Of a stretch of 64,000 nucleotides of DNA, positions 1 to 10,926 are shown one piece after another. The stretch is from positions 13,503,634 to 13,567,633 of the forward strand of contig NC_059287.1 in the NCBI RefSeq assembly GCF_017591435.1. Reading direction: 5' to 3'. How positions within the stretch are numbered: position 1 is the stretch's first letter; the number at the start of each line of letters is the position of its first letter. The position numbers and the translations under genes were made by a program. The stretch comes from Portunus trituberculatus (lineage: Eukaryota > Arthropoda > Malacostraca > Decapoda > Portunidae). The notes under the pieces are model-generated. The model was not told where the DNA came from and made no database searches. It saw nothing but the letters and a program-made list of their open reading frames with translations.

Positions 1-990
1 GGCTTGATCTGATAAGTACTCTGGTTTGCCAATGCTAGAGTATCTGAGACATAAACATTGCAGAGTTGGAGTTTTGAGCAAAGTATCAGCATGTATTCAG
101 AAGGAAGGACAGCCAAAGTATTCATATTCAGCCCATCATTACCAGAATAATGTGTGAGTGTCAGTCTGTTGAGCTGCTTTTGTGTCACAGCTGGTAAGGG
201 AAAGGACAGTAGAGTCAGTGTAGATTGTGTGTTGCATCAGTCTTACTATTCTGTGGTGGTCCTGAAAATCTACCATCTTATAATGGACATTTCTAACCTG
301 ATTCCCCACACCACTTGCTAACCTCATAAACTCACTATGTTACCACAAGGAATAGTTTTCATTTTCCTACTCTGGTGTGGCATATGTAAGGTGAGGAATT
401 TATTAAGTGGTATCAGATTTAGTTCAGAGATGTGTCAGTTTTGGGTGGTGGGTCTTGAGGCTGCCCAGAGTAATGATGTGTTACTTTACAACCAATAATG
501 TAGATATCAGAGATTCTGATGTGAAATTGCTCAAGATGATGTGATATGGGAGTGTATAACTTGTCTACCCAAATTTGTGTGTCTGTGTGTGTGTAAAAGA
601 TATAATGGCAAGAAGTCTTTCCTGAGAATGCATTGCTGAGCTTGAAATAAAGGGAAATTCACACTACACATTCATGTCCTCTTTGATGGGCAGAGCAGGT
701 CACATTGGCATACAAGTGCCGTATTGGGCTATTTGTGCTGGGGAGACTTGAAGGGGGAGTCGTCCCTGTAGCAGATGAGTGACTGTACCTGGAGGCCACT
801 TAGCAAGGCACATTGACTGGGGTGGTAGTGTGTAGCATTGGACAGGTAAGAAGTCACTAACATTTGCCCCTTCCATCACAAGGAGCATAATCTCATAACA
901 TTTCCTAGGTGTCCCGTTTTTGTTCTCTTCGCACACCGCCCAGCGCCGCCCAACCCATGCATGGTTAACAATCTTTCTCTATTCCCGCAG
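1..990. other. Presumed intron upstream of the Gly-rich exon
   Basis: AT-rich sequence with no supported exon and no recognised repeat apart from a short (GT) stretch near 580. It is read as intron because a strong acceptor closes it at 990. Confidence 0.4.
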
Positions 991-1212
991 ATGGGTGGTG
1001 GTGGAGGAGGAGGGAGCATGGGCCCAGGTCCTGGAATGGGGGGGATGGGAGGCATGGCTCAGGGGGGCTTTCAGGGGGGCCCAGAGGGAGCAATGTACCC
1101 TGGCAGCATGGGTCCCCAGCACCAGGGGGCACCGCCGGGGGGGCTGCAGGGACCTCTTGCCTATCTTGAAAAGACCACCACTAATATAGGCATGCCGGAG
1201 CCTAGACGCTGA
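991..1212 (+). CDS. Terminal coding exon of an unrecognised Gly/Met/Pro-rich protein
   Basis: The exon follows a good acceptor (tctctattcccgcag at 976-990). It encodes 73 residues and a TGA at 1,210-1,212. It starts with a Gly run, then GPGPGMGGMGGMAQGGFQGG and GAMYPGSMGPQHQGAPPG, and ends in a less repetitive tail (LAYLEKTTTNIGMPEPRR). High third-position GC and the low-complexity GGM/PGM composition recall C-terminal tails of nuclear RNA-binding or chromatin proteins such as NONO/hrp65-like factors, but I cannot assign a family. Upstream coding exons would lie to the left of this window or unseen in 1-990. The phase at the acceptor cannot be checked. Confidence 0.6.
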   Translation: MGGGGGGGSMGPGPGMGGMGGMAQGGFQGGPEGAMYPGSMGPQHQGAPPGGLQGPLAYLEKTTTNIGMPEPRR

Positions 1213-4024
1213 CTAACTTAACTCGGCTAACCGTGTGCTGGGGACTTTTTACGGAGCCTGTAGTGCAGCGAGGCCTCACTGTGGCTGTGGGTGGCCAGTG
1301 TGATGGGTCTTGTGCTCTAATGACCTCATTGTGATGGGATTCAGCTGCTGTCGGACTTGAAGGTATACAGTTGTAGCTTCTTACTCACAGAATGTTGCAT
1401 TTACTCTCTTACCCTTCATTGTATAGCATTAGAACTTGACACTTAGTGGATCTACTGGAGTGTTTTGTTTGTGTTTGGCCTCTAAAACCTTAACAGTACC
1501 AACATGTAGGAAAGTTTTGCATCTAACAAACTTCATTGTAGTGGGATGTGGCTTCCTTATTTATGTGTACTGGGCTGTTCTTTAGTGCTGCTGCTGGAGG
1601 CTGGGCTTGATGGCTGACGGAACCTAGCTTGCAGCAGAGCATTGTGGGGAAAGTGTGCTTTGTTTAACTTCTAAGGTGAGTGTAAGTTGTCGCAGCTCCA
1701 TAACCTTCCTTGTCCTCTGAGCGTCACATGGTTTCCTCTCTTTTGTTAGTTGATGGGTGTGTGAGTTGGTTGACCTGTTTACAAGTGTTTCCAGTGTGTT
1801 GAATGAAAGACAGGATGAACAAGTGCATCATTTTATTGAACTGTGGAGGCTTTTGTTGTGTGACAGGTTATGTTCGGATTGACAGCTCCTCTTCTCTCCT
1901 CTCTTCTCTCTGAAACTTATTGGAATGAGGCCTTAGTTTAGAAAGATTGACAACAGCCACTCCAAACCTGACTGACATTTTTAGTACAGTATTCACATAC
2001 ATATTGCAGATATTTAAATGTGTAGATATTTTTTATGTATTTTGCTGTAATCTATTTATCAAGAAAGTTATTTTGTACCAGGAGTTTTAATTGTTTTACC
2101 TGCTCAGTGACAGTGAGAGCAAGGAAACACCTGTCACATGAAGGGAATATTTGGTTGGAAGAAAGGAGGAAGACTAATGATTCCTAATACTACATTGAAC
2201 ACATAATGACTTTTGCCTGAACTTCATATTGAGTCAGAGAAATTGCATCCATGCTGGTTAGCATTGTGATGTATTTCCTTTAAACTTCTTGCCAAATTCT
2301 GAAAAATTTTACACCTAATAATTTTGTGGTTAGATGTTTATGGACTTAAAGATAATGTCTGTTTGGGCTTTTACCATAATGATCTTCCTTGGAAATAAGT
2401 GAAACTTAAAAGATAATGACTTTCTGCCTTAATTTCATATAGAGTAGCAGAAATTACATGTTTTCTGGCTTTGACTATAATGCTGTTCCTTAGAGCATCG
2501 TTGAAGCACCTGGTAATTGATTAAACTTTTTAAAAAAAAAAAAAAACATTTTGATTGAACCATACATCATAGTCCTTGGAACATTATACAAACACTGACA
2601 GTTGATCTGAGTGAAAGATGAAAAGCTTAGACAGATAAAGGAACTCTTAGGGCAGACATGAAGTTAGTCTAACACCTTAGTAATCAAGATGAGGTGATCT
2701 GGATAGCACAATCATTGCTAGACACTGCAAACCCAAAGACTGTAGTTTAGTTTAAAGGCAGAAGTGTGTTTGATTAATTATAGATTATATTATAGGTAAA
2801 GAAAATGCCATGATGAACTTATCATAATTTTTAATTACAACTGAATAAAATATGATATAAATGGGGTGAATGGATAGCTAGAGGTGTTTTCCTAAACTAT
2901 ATTGTTAAAAAAAAAACATAGGCACAAACTTCATATATTTTTTTTATTTGTAACCAGAATAGGAAAGCAATGCCTTGGGTACTTAAATGGGTACCTAATC
3001 ATAACAATAAGGAAAACAATGCCAGACCAGGTGGAAGTCTGTGTTTCTGAGGACATTACATAGATTTATCATTTACTTCAAGTAACTATCAACTATTATA
3101 TTTTTACTGATAAAAGAGTGGGAGAAAGGGAATGCCACTGCACAGATTGTCAAGTAATAGACACAGTGTTGCTAGATATAAAAAGCAGTGAGGTAACTAG
3201 CCGGTCTCAAGACTATTCTTAACTTAATACGTCTGGGAATTGTTCTAATGTCTCTAAAGAAGCATAAAAACACTGTTAAAAACCCACACCACATCAACTA
3301 GAGTCTCTTCAATGAGTGTAGGTGCGGTGCTACGCCGAAGTATTTCATAATAAGGTTCATGCTAGTGGTGGGCAGGAACCATAAACTCAAGTATTCAAGG
3401 AAGTATTCAAGAAACTTTCTTGGATTTCTATAAACAATTATATTTTATGTTTGTTTATTATTCATTTTTTTCTTCATTTTTAAATATTGACATATGCACA
3501 CTCAGCTTCTCATACACGCTTCATTCACACAGGGATCCTATTCCTATCTCAAAACTTGTCCTTTGTCAGGGCATGGGGAAGGAAGAGATAACAAGCACTC
3601 AGGGTGGCTACGTAACATCACTACGTATTGCACATATACATGAAGAGAGAAAACATTCACATCACATAAAGCAAGACTGAAATCATACTCACTCATAGTT
3701 TTATTTGCATACATAATATTGTTGAAATATTTACAGTGCAAAATAAATATATACATATAAATCACAACTCTTTGATTAAATTGGTCTTAGGTAAATCATC
3801 AGTCTATCGATAGAAATAGAGAATGAGAAAAATGAAATAGTCTGCCTTTTTAAGCACCTCGTTTCTTGTCCCAACTCTCGCTGTAAACTAGATACAATTT
3901 GATATATACTGCTTTGACAAATAACCAAAGCTGGACACGATAATTAAGAGAAAAATGTCACAATAACCAATAAATCAGTATGTGGTATTTTTACAACTAT
4001 AGCATCTCATTCATGATAGATTTA
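1213..4024. other. 3' UTR and intergenic sequence
   Basis: No coding feature seen. The first AATAAA after the stop is near 2,843. Two degenerate copies of a segment containing 'taatgact..ctgcct.aa.ttcata' occur at about 2,206 and 2,414, spaced about 207 bp. A0/T-rich runs lie at 2,528 and 2,908. The rest looks unique. Confidence 0.4.
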
Positions 4025-4699
4025 TAATCTCAGAGTATGTTTCACCTGGGTGCCTTCTCATGTTGGAATTTCCTATAATGAAAAAGCTGATGTTCTTGCC
4101 CGTCACTCCCTTACTGAGGACATTGCTGACTGTCCTGTTGAACACACTTATAATAACATCAAGGGTCAGCTTAAACGTCATGTTTGCAGCACCATTGCTC
4201 ATAACCTTGACACTTGTTATGGGAAAGGCAGTCCCAGTTCAGTCCATTATGTACATGTCTCCCACACCAGCAGTGTCACCTATGGCAGGAAGTTGCTGTG
4301 TGTCTCAGGCTGGGTTACAGGTACTGTTGGGAGGTCAGTGGGGCTGCTGCTATGCCCTGTAAGCTGTGTCACAGTCTTGCAGGGCACACACTTGCCCACT
4401 ATGTGATGGAGTGTCCTTTGCTGGTGCATTTCTGCCCACAGGGGAACTGGGACCTGCAACCAATGATAAGCTGGTTCTTCAACAATGACATAATCCCTGC
4501 CATCCTCAAGGATTTCCTACTTTTTGCTCCACCTTTGTAAATAATGTAAATATACTTAAGATTATTTATTTTTGTACTGCAATACATTAGTTTTCTATGA
4601 ACATTTGTTTGGGGGATGGGATGGGTGGCAGGCTCCTCCCATCTCCTTTGTTGTACTTTTTTTTTCAACAATAAACTTATAAAATCAAATCAAATCAAT
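4025..4699 (+). mobile_element. 5'-truncated I-type LINE, RNase H end and 3' UTR
   Basis: The translated sequence starts inside the RNase H domain (FTWVPSHVGIS, EKADVLARHSL) and continues through the ORF2 C-terminus. It is closely related to the element at 28,608-36,470. The 3' end has an AATAAA and finishes in a short AAATC repeat tail. Frameshifts break the frame after the conserved part. ATAGAT occurs on both flanks as a possible target duplication, which is weak evidence. This is a dead copy. Confidence 0.8.
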
Positions 4700-4769
4700 A
4701 GATAGTTATCATAGACATTCATAATATTGTACACACGTAGCGCCTTCACGGATATACCTTCTGCTACTG

Positions 4770-4934
4770 GTTAAAATGGGCCAAATATTTAGAATTAGTA
4801 TATAATGTATTGTGTACTTGTAAGTGTGTCTTAAGTACTGATGATGAGGTCGCTGTGCAACTGATACAGGATAACCTAGATGGACCCTGGTGGCCCTTTG
4901 TTATCCTATTATTTATGTTATGTTATATGTTATG
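4770..4934 (+). mobile_element. LINE 3' UTR fragment with (TTATG)n tail
   Basis: This segment matches the end of the element at 58,320-58,785 over about 160 bp: 'gccaaatatttagaattag', then 'gaggtcgctgtg', 'actgatacaggataacctag', and a tail of TTATG units. Only non-coding 3' sequence is left. A short related stretch (actgatacaggataa) also occurs at about 18,130. Confidence 0.6.
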
Positions 4935-5538
4935 GAGTTATCATTGACAGTTGTGTACCGTACAGACAGCACAGCCTTCACGCACATACAGTGGTGGTGG
5001 CGCTGGTGGTGGTGTTTTGGTGTTTACTGCTCGGTCTATCTACACACCCAGACGCATTCACGCACAGCCATAGATACTCAAAACACACTCAAACACACAC
5101 AGAACCAAGCTAAATACACACACACACACACAATGAAGTGAAGTGTTACCATATTCCCAGGCAGTTTTTAGCAGCACAAGCGGCAAGACAAGAGTGAACC
5201 AGCAGTGCAAGGCAAGCCACCCTGACCTGCAGCCTTCACCACACCCCTCCTTCACTTACTCAAGGTGTGTTTAAGGCCATTCGCTTATCTTGGGCCTCCA
5301 TTTACCTACGGGAGTGAAAATACCTCGAACTGTACCCAGATTTGTAAAGGTGATTAGGTAAACAAGCGGTCATAGAGGCAAGTTGTGTATATTCGCCGTT
5401 GTTATTTGCGTCCTTCACTCACATACAGTGAGCCAAACATGTGCCAGAGTGCACCCACCAGTCTACTATTTCATCTCCCATGGTCATTTCTTCCCGACAT
5501 AGCTTCATTTTGTTGTGGTGAGATTTTAAAGGCAACAT
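4935..5538. other. Intergenic, no gene seen
   Basis: Contains a (CA)n run at about 5,113-5,132 and no supported exon. It precedes a GC-rich, proline-coding candidate exon. Confidence 0.3.
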
Positions 5539-5659
5539 ATGGACCCCGCGCCGCCGCTGTTCCCGCCTCCAGGTCCCCGGATGTTACCTACCCCTCCGGT
5601 CCCCCGCCATACTCCCCCCCTGGCAGCCTGCTCGGTCCAATACTTTTTTCTAATATTTC
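5539..5659 (+). CDS. Candidate GC-rich first coding exon (weak)
   Basis: This is a locally GC-rich block in an AT-rich setting. An ATG opens a proline-rich frame (MDPAPPLFPPPGPRMLPTPP) and a possible donor TTTC|GTGAGA closes it. The alternative +1 frame is also proline-rich. It could be the first exon of a downstream gene, but its phase at 5,659 does not fit the exon at 11,256. No family was recognised. Confidence 0.2.
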
Positions 5660-6408
5660 GTGAGAGTAATATTACGCTTCCATGGTGTGTTTTTATGGTT
5701 TGTATAAATGTTTCGTTGTGTTTGAAGTGTGTTGCGCGCCTGTGTTGGGTAAATATGTGGCGTTTAGTGGTGTTTTATGGCGTGTGTTAAAGGCTTTTCA
5801 ACGGTCAAAATTTTTCCTCTCGAATTTTGAGGTTTCTTATTTGAAGGTATAAGTGGGCCTTTGTGGTATCAAAGGATCGGCTGTCCTGTTTTAAGCGTGA
5901 AATCAATCTATTGAGTGAAATATGTGGACTTTGAAATGGTGTTTGGTGGTGTTGAAAAAACGTCTTATTTTTCTTTATTTTATTTGGTGACGTTTGTGGT
6001 TCTCGGTGTAACTCGCTGTGGAATGCCTTGAAAGATACCTCACACTCCCTCAAATGTGGTAAAACACTCGCCAAGTGAAAATGGTTTGACTTTGCAGGGC
6101 GTTTTAGCAGATTTATGAGTTTGAATGTTGTTTTATATTTAGCATACTTAATTTAGACATTTTTTGAAAACTAGTTAAGCTGGAGTTGTTTTGATATTTT
6201 TAAACTTAGTTTTACTATTTATCACGTCATAAAATAACAAGCATTCGGCCGTGGCTTCGTTTTTTCTAAAAGTCATTTTTAAAATGAAATGATTTACGTA
6301 ATTTAGCCGAGTCACCCCGCTCCCGTTCTCTGTGATGACCACAGCCCAGGTGGTGACTCATCATAGCCCCGGGCTGCCGCCTCTTTTCCAAACCCGCAGT
6401 TCGTCAAT
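5660..6408. other. No gene seen
   Basis: Ordinary AT-rich sequence. The stretch near 6,270-6,340 (tttttaaaatgaa, tacgtaa, cgcctcacccc-like) resembles 20,033-20,100, so an old dispersed repeat may be present at both sites. Confidence 0.3.
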
Positions 6409-6751
6409 ATTTTGCCTAATATCTGGTGATTCCTGCGTGTTTTCGTGTGTTTCTGGGTTCAGGTGTGTAGATACTAGTAGCAGAAGGAAGTAGAAAGGAG
6501 AAATAAAGGAGGATAAGAAGGAAGGAAGGAGAAAGAGAGAAGGAAGAGGAGGAGAAGCCAAGTCACAATACTTAAGTCACCCACCTTATCCTCAATATTT
6601 TGTCTAATATCTTGTGTTTTGATGTGTTTCTAGGCTCAGACGTCAAGACGGAAGCAACAGAAGGAAGAAGAAGGAGAAACAAAGAAGGAGGACGAAGAAG
6701 AAACGAGAAATAGAGGCGGAATAGGAGAAGGAGCCAAGGTGTAATATTTAG
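6409..6751 (+). repeat. Purine-rich tandem duplication, two units of about 183 bp
   Basis: Two diverged copies (about 6,409-6,574 and 6,592-6,751) each start 'caatattttg.ctaatatct', pass a 'gtgtttct.gg' segment and end in a long AG-rich tract. The second has a possible acceptor (gtgtttctag) and donor (ttag|GTGAGTG) around a Lys/Glu-rich frame that ends in TAA, so it might be a non-coding exon. I favour a repeat. Confidence 0.5.
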
Positions 6752-6779
6752 GTGAGTGTCCCTTTTAATCCTAACGTTC

Positions 6780-7560
6780 TTTATAATGCATAGTGTTGGA
6801 TTTGGGACACATTTGGGGCGTTTTAAGTGTGTTGCAGGGTGTTTGGGTGTATTATAAGGTTGTTTTGGGTATATATCGTGTGTATTTGACGTGCCTTGAA
6901 TGTGGTGTGGAGGTGTATTTGAGTACTGGCATGTTTTGAGTGGGTTTTGTGGGCAATTTGAGGTGTTGCATGGTGTTTTGAGTGTGTTTTGGGGCAGTTT
7001 TGAGTGTTTTAAGTGATTTCGGTGTGTACTGGGTGTATATAGTGCGTTTTGGGTGTATTTTCCGGCATTTTGATGTGTTGCAAGGTGTTTTGAGTGTATT
7101 TTGGGGTAGTTCTGAGTGTTTTAAGGTGTGTGGGTGTTTGTTAGGGGTTTTGGGTGTGTGTGAGGGTGATTTGGTATATATTTGGTGTTTTTAGTAAGTT
7201 TTAGGAGTGTTTGGGTGCATTATGAGGTATTACAAGATGTTTTGGGTGTGTTTTGGATGTTGTAAGTGGTTTGGGGTGTGTTGGGTGTGTGTACTGGGTA
7301 TTTCTAGTGAGTTTTGGGTGTGTTTTGCGGCATTTTGAGGTGTTGCATGATGTATTGGGTGTTGTAAGTTGTTTGGGTGTGTGTTGGGGACGATTTTGGA
7401 GTATATTGGTTGTGTTTAGTGAGTTTTGAGTGTTTGGGAGCATTTTGAGGTGTTGCATGATGTTTTGAGTGTGTTTTGGGTGTTTTAAGTGGTTTGGGGT
7501 GTGTTGGGGATGATTTTGGGTGTTTTTAGGTAGTTTTGTGTGTTTTTGGGCCTTTTTGGG
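6780..7560. repeat. GT-skewed degenerate minisatellite
   Basis: About 780 bp made almost entirely of variants of 'gttttgggtgtgttttgagg' and 'ggtgttgcatg', with G and T dominating the plus strand. Open frames across it are by-products of this composition. The same motif family recurs at 11,410-12,100 and 22,140-22,330 and, as its complement, at 12,110-12,310, 14,390-14,590 and 23,860-24,150. Confidence 0.75.
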
Positions 7561-8007
7561 TGTTTATTAGCGATGTTAGTGAGAGCGCCGCTTTTCATCC
7601 ATCCAAAAGTCTACATGTTTTATTACACTACATTACTTAAAATTACAAAAAGTAATAAAAATAACGATAACCTCCCCAGAGCAAGACGGGCCAAGAGGTC
7701 AGCACGTGTTGTGGAGAGCCAGAGTGAAAGGTGCGTATCAGTATTCACTCACTTTTCTTACTATTACTGTTACTATTACTACTGCAGGGGTAGGGGAGCG
7801 TGAGGGCGTGGCAGGGTGGTGGGTAGGGTGTATCGTGTCAAACAGGTGTACTAGCAGTGTGTCGTGTCAAGGGTTGGTCTGATGGACGTCTGGTTTTTAT
7901 TATTATTATTATTTATTTTTATCTTATTCTTGGTGTTTTTTTGTTATGTTTAATTGTTGCCTATTGTGACCTTACCTGACCTTACTGTGACCTAATCTAT
8001 CCACTGT
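7561..8007. other. No gene seen
   Basis: Unique-looking sequence with short (TTA) runs near 7,755 and 7,895. No supported exon. Confidence 0.3.
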
Positions 8008-8839
8008 TAGGCCTATGAGTATAAATGAGGCCGCGCGTACTGTAGTATACCCATCCACCATTTTAAAGTCTCAGAAACCGAGTTCAAAGTTTTTTTTTTC
8101 TTTAAAGATCGATATCATGAAGAGTATTACACCTAGGGCAATGGGGTTTGCATCATCCTAAAGCCTATCATCTCTACTTTGCTCCATCAACTTTTGTTAA
8201 GATGCACTCCCCTCCCCATCATTAACCAAAAAGACGAGGAATTGGCAAAAGTTTTCATTTTATGCAAGAACCATTACACCTGGCAGAGGTTAGCGTGTTC
8301 TTTTATGTTGTACAATGATGGTGAGTGTCAATAGAGTGTTTGATAATGATTTTGTTAAGCTATTGCCATAAAATATTTTTTTATAATTTATTTTCTGAAT
8401 GTTATAAATATGTTAAGAGCAACACGTGCTGCATGGCAAGCTTGTAAGCAAAAACTCAAGCTCGGGACGAGCGGGAGTAATACTATAGCTTGCACTAGAG
8501 GCTGGGGACGAGACTATTCACGCTGCTTATGTCGCATGGGTATACTTTAGCATGCGCGAAAAGCAGGCTGCTTTGTCTATTGTCACGGGAATGGCGCTTG
8601 TGTATACTTTACCTCGCGCACTGCATAAAAATACGTGTGCCGAGTGCTAAAGACGTAAACCCAAGAAATTTCTATTGGGTTTTTCGCGTATATTATCTTG
8701 TATTTCTTCACATCCACCTCGTCCACATGAAAGTATATGGTCTGATTGACCGTGTGATAGCATTATCTCAAATTTGAGCAGGATGGCGCTTGGGTATACT
8801 ATAGCACGCGGGGCCTCAAATATAACCTCATAGGCCTAC
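8008..8839. mobile_element. Non-autonomous element with about 50-bp terminal inverted repeats
   Basis: The left end (8,008-8,056: TAGGCCTATGAG, AGGCCGCGCGTAC, GTATACCCA) matches the reverse complement of the right end (8,791-8,839: TGGGTATACTATAG, GGGGCCTC, CTCATAGGCCTA) over about 50 bp with few mismatches. The motif GG(C)GTATACT..AGC.CGCGC also repeats internally at about 8,535 and 8,592. No transposase is encoded, so it is MITE-like. No clear target duplication was found and the superfamily is unknown. Confidence 0.65.
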
Positions 8840-8875
8840 CTACATTCTGTCTTAAGGTTATTATTAATTTTTCAT

Positions 8876-9092
8876 GTGTGATGTGGACCGTGAGAGTGTG
8901 TAGAGTGGTGTGTGGTGTGGTGTGTAGTCACGTGTGGTGTATGGTGTGTATTGGTGTGTGGTGTGTGTAGTGGTGTATGGTGTGTGATGTGTGTATTGGT
9001 GTGTGGTGTGGTGTGTGTAGTGGTGTATGGTGTGTAGTGGTGTATGGTGTGTGTAGTGGCGTATGGTATGTGTAGTGGTGTGTGGTGTGTTG
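8876..9092. repeat. GTGTGGT-type minisatellite
   Basis: Short irregular tandem units such as 'gtgtagtggtgtatggt' fill about 215 bp. The open minus-strand frame rich in H, T and P is a repeat artefact. Confidence 0.75.
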
Positions 9093-9154
9093 GTTCATAC
9101 TGCAGTAACACCAAAGGCATGATCTTGAAATGTTTGGAAATTAATGTGTCTCTT

Positions 9155-9265
9155 GTTAGGTTAGGTTAGGTGTAGGCCTGTTGGAAATGAAAAATAGGTT
9201 AGGTTAGATATAGGCCTATCAGAAATGAATAATAGGTTAGGTTAGTTGTAGGCCTCTTGGAAATT
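9155..9265. repeat. Three tandem units containing TTAGG-like motifs
   Basis: Units of roughly 46 bp each have 'aggttaggttag', 'taggcct' and 'ggaaat.gaaaat'. TTAGG is the common arthropod telomere repeat; here it is embedded in a longer unit. A flanking phrase, 'ggttca..ctgcagtaacacca', occurs on both sides at about 9,091 and 9,308. Confidence 0.6.
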
Positions 9266-9330
9266 GATAATAGCCTTTTATTATTAATTTCCGCAAGAAT
9301 GTTGTTGGTTCACGCTGCAGTAACACCAGC

Positions 9331-9359
<29 letters not shown>
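9331..9359. repeat. (GT)n microsatellite
   Basis: A pure TG run of about 29 bp with no LINE or SINE directly attached, in contrast to most AC arrays further right. Confidence 0.9.
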
Positions 9360-9362
<3 letters not shown>

Positions 9363-9570
9363 TGTTGCGTTAAATATAAATAAACTGTGTGACCCTCTGC
9401 TCCCCTTCCCCCCATATCTCCTCCAATAACTGACCCCCTCCCCCTCTGCCACCCACAATCTCTCCCCCAAGTCAGTGTGTAAAAATTTTAATAGTATTTC
9501 ACCTTAATCTATTACTTGACCCCTCTCTCCCCCTGTCTTGCCCCCAACTAATGACCTCCCTCCCCCACAG

Positions 9571-9697
9571 GTACAGGATGGCCAGGCGGGGGTTGCAGAA
9601 GACCAGCGGGCGAGGTCACAAGTGGAAGAAAGGTCACAGCTGTGTGTCCAACCCCGAGGTCACCAAGCACTGCCAAGCTGCCAGAGAGAGAGAGAGA
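9571..9697 (+). CDS. RRP12: First coding exon of an RRP12-like protein
   Basis: The acceptor (cctcccccacag) ends at 9,570 and an ATG follows at 9,578. The frame reads MARRGLQKTSGRGHKWKKGH, then SNPEVTKHCQAAR. This matches the conserved RRP12 N-terminus, where a WKKGHS..SNP motif is followed by a HRQAAR-type motif. RRP12 is a HEAT-repeat nucleolar protein for pre-40S maturation and export. The exon has a short 5' UTR part, so a non-coding first exon lies upstream. No GT donor is visible: the Gln-Ala-Ala-Arg codons run directly into a (GA)n array (9,683-9,707). The donor may have been lost to repeat expansion, be unrecognised, or be misassembled. Later RRP12 exons were not found. The right end is approximate. 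Confidence 0.7.
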
Positions 9698-9707
9698 GAG
9701 AGAGAGA
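9683..9707. repeat. (GA)n array at the RRP12-like exon edge
   Basis: A run of about 12 AG units sits where a splice donor is expected after the Gln-Ala-Ala-Arg codons. Confidence 0.9.
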
Positions 9708-9984
9708 AAACTATGACATGATATTTTTTTCAATAATTCCCCACCCATCCCAGCCTAACCTAGTGCAACAACCCCAGTACTATTCCCTCCCTCTCTTCTG
9801 CAGTTCCATTCATGTTTTTCAATGTGTTTCTAATATTTTTCTTGTTTTCTCTTACTTTTTCAACAATTTAAGGGCATGCTGTGATCCAGATCTGAAAAAC
9901 TGATTTCAAAACAAAGTTATAGAATTTATGACTTGAAATTTTGAGGATATTGTAAGCTATTGGTTGTCTTTGAAGTATTTACCT

Positions 9985-10862
9985 TGTTGTATTGATATGA
10001 TAATCCAAATATCTTAATTATGTGTTTTAAGGGGTTCAGATTTTCCTGTATAATCACTTCCAGATCTTTTTCCTCTTTAGTCTTCATTATTTTTTCCTCT
10101 CCCATCAAATAGTTCCATACCGGTCTTCTCTTACTCTTTCCTAGTTCCATTACATGACATTTGTTGACATTAAACTCCAATTTCCACTTGTTGCTCCACT
10201 CATAGATCTTGTTTATATCTTTCTGTAACAGCAAACAGTCCTCCCTGGTTTTGATAACTCTTAGCAGCTTTGCATCATCACCAAACATATTAATATAATT
10301 GATTATCATAATGTGAATGTTGTTTACATAAATCTGAAACATAATGGGGCTAACACTGACCCTTGTGGCACTCTGCTGGTTACTTAACCCCAAGATGAGT
10401 ATGTATCTCTGATCACAGTTCTCATTTCCCTATCCTTCAAATAATCTCTTGTCCATTGGAGCAAGGTTCCTCACAGTCCTCCTATGTTCTCTAGTTTCCA
10501 AAGTAGTCTTCCATGCGGGACTTTATCAAAAGGCTTTTTATGTCCAGGTATACTGTGTCCACCATCCGTCTCTGCTTTCCAGTCCTTCTGTAACTCTGGA
10601 GTAGAAGCTTAATAAGTTTGATACACATGACTTCCGTGTCCTGAACCCAAATTGTCTTTTCAATATGACTTGTTCTTCTTCCAGATGTTTAACCCATTTT
10701 TCTTTGATAATCATTTCACACAACTTCCCCAAAACACTTCTAAGAGACGCTGGTCTGTAGGTTAGTGGTTCAGTTGCCTTTCCTCTTTTAAATATCAGTA
10801 TTACATTAGCTCTCTTCCATTCTAGTGGAACTTTCCCTTCATTTAGTGAACTTGTAATTATT
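9985..10862 (-). mobile_element. CR1-like LINE reverse-transcriptase fragment
   Basis: Minus-strand translation gives broken RT pieces: QFGFRTRKSCVSNLLSFYSR, a degraded active-site region (MFGDDAKLLRVIKTRED, where the family has LFADD) and NKCHVMELGKSKRRPVW. Frameshifts and stops make it dead. The 5' side (right) abuts (GT)n at 10,873. A second copy of the same segment lies at about 13,430-14,282. Confidence 0.85.
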
Positions 10863-10871
10863 TCCCAAATT

Positions 10872-10872
<1 letters not shown>

Positions 10873-10914
<42 letters not shown>
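10873..10914. repeat. (GT)n microsatellite between two LINE pieces
   Basis: A pure array between the 5' end of the LINE at 9,985-10,862 and the 3' end of the LINE at 10,927-11,190. Both are minus strand, so it reads as (AC)n on the element strand. Confidence 0.95.
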
Positions 10915-10916
<2 letters not shown>

Positions 10917-10926
10917 ATGTGTTTGT

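Noticed and set aside
6631..6751. Lys/Glu-rich coding exon
   Set aside because: Good splice-like edges but a purine-only tract with a tandem duplicate nearby; more likely repeat or non-coding exon.
7201..7458. Asn/Thr/Pro-rich minus-strand protein
   Set aside because: Artefact of the GT-skewed minisatellite.
9538..9903. RRP12-like frame continuing past the GA array to 9,903
   Set aside because: After the Gln-Ala-Ala-Arg codons the frame reads GA repeat and then intron-like T-rich sequence with no similarity to RRP12.
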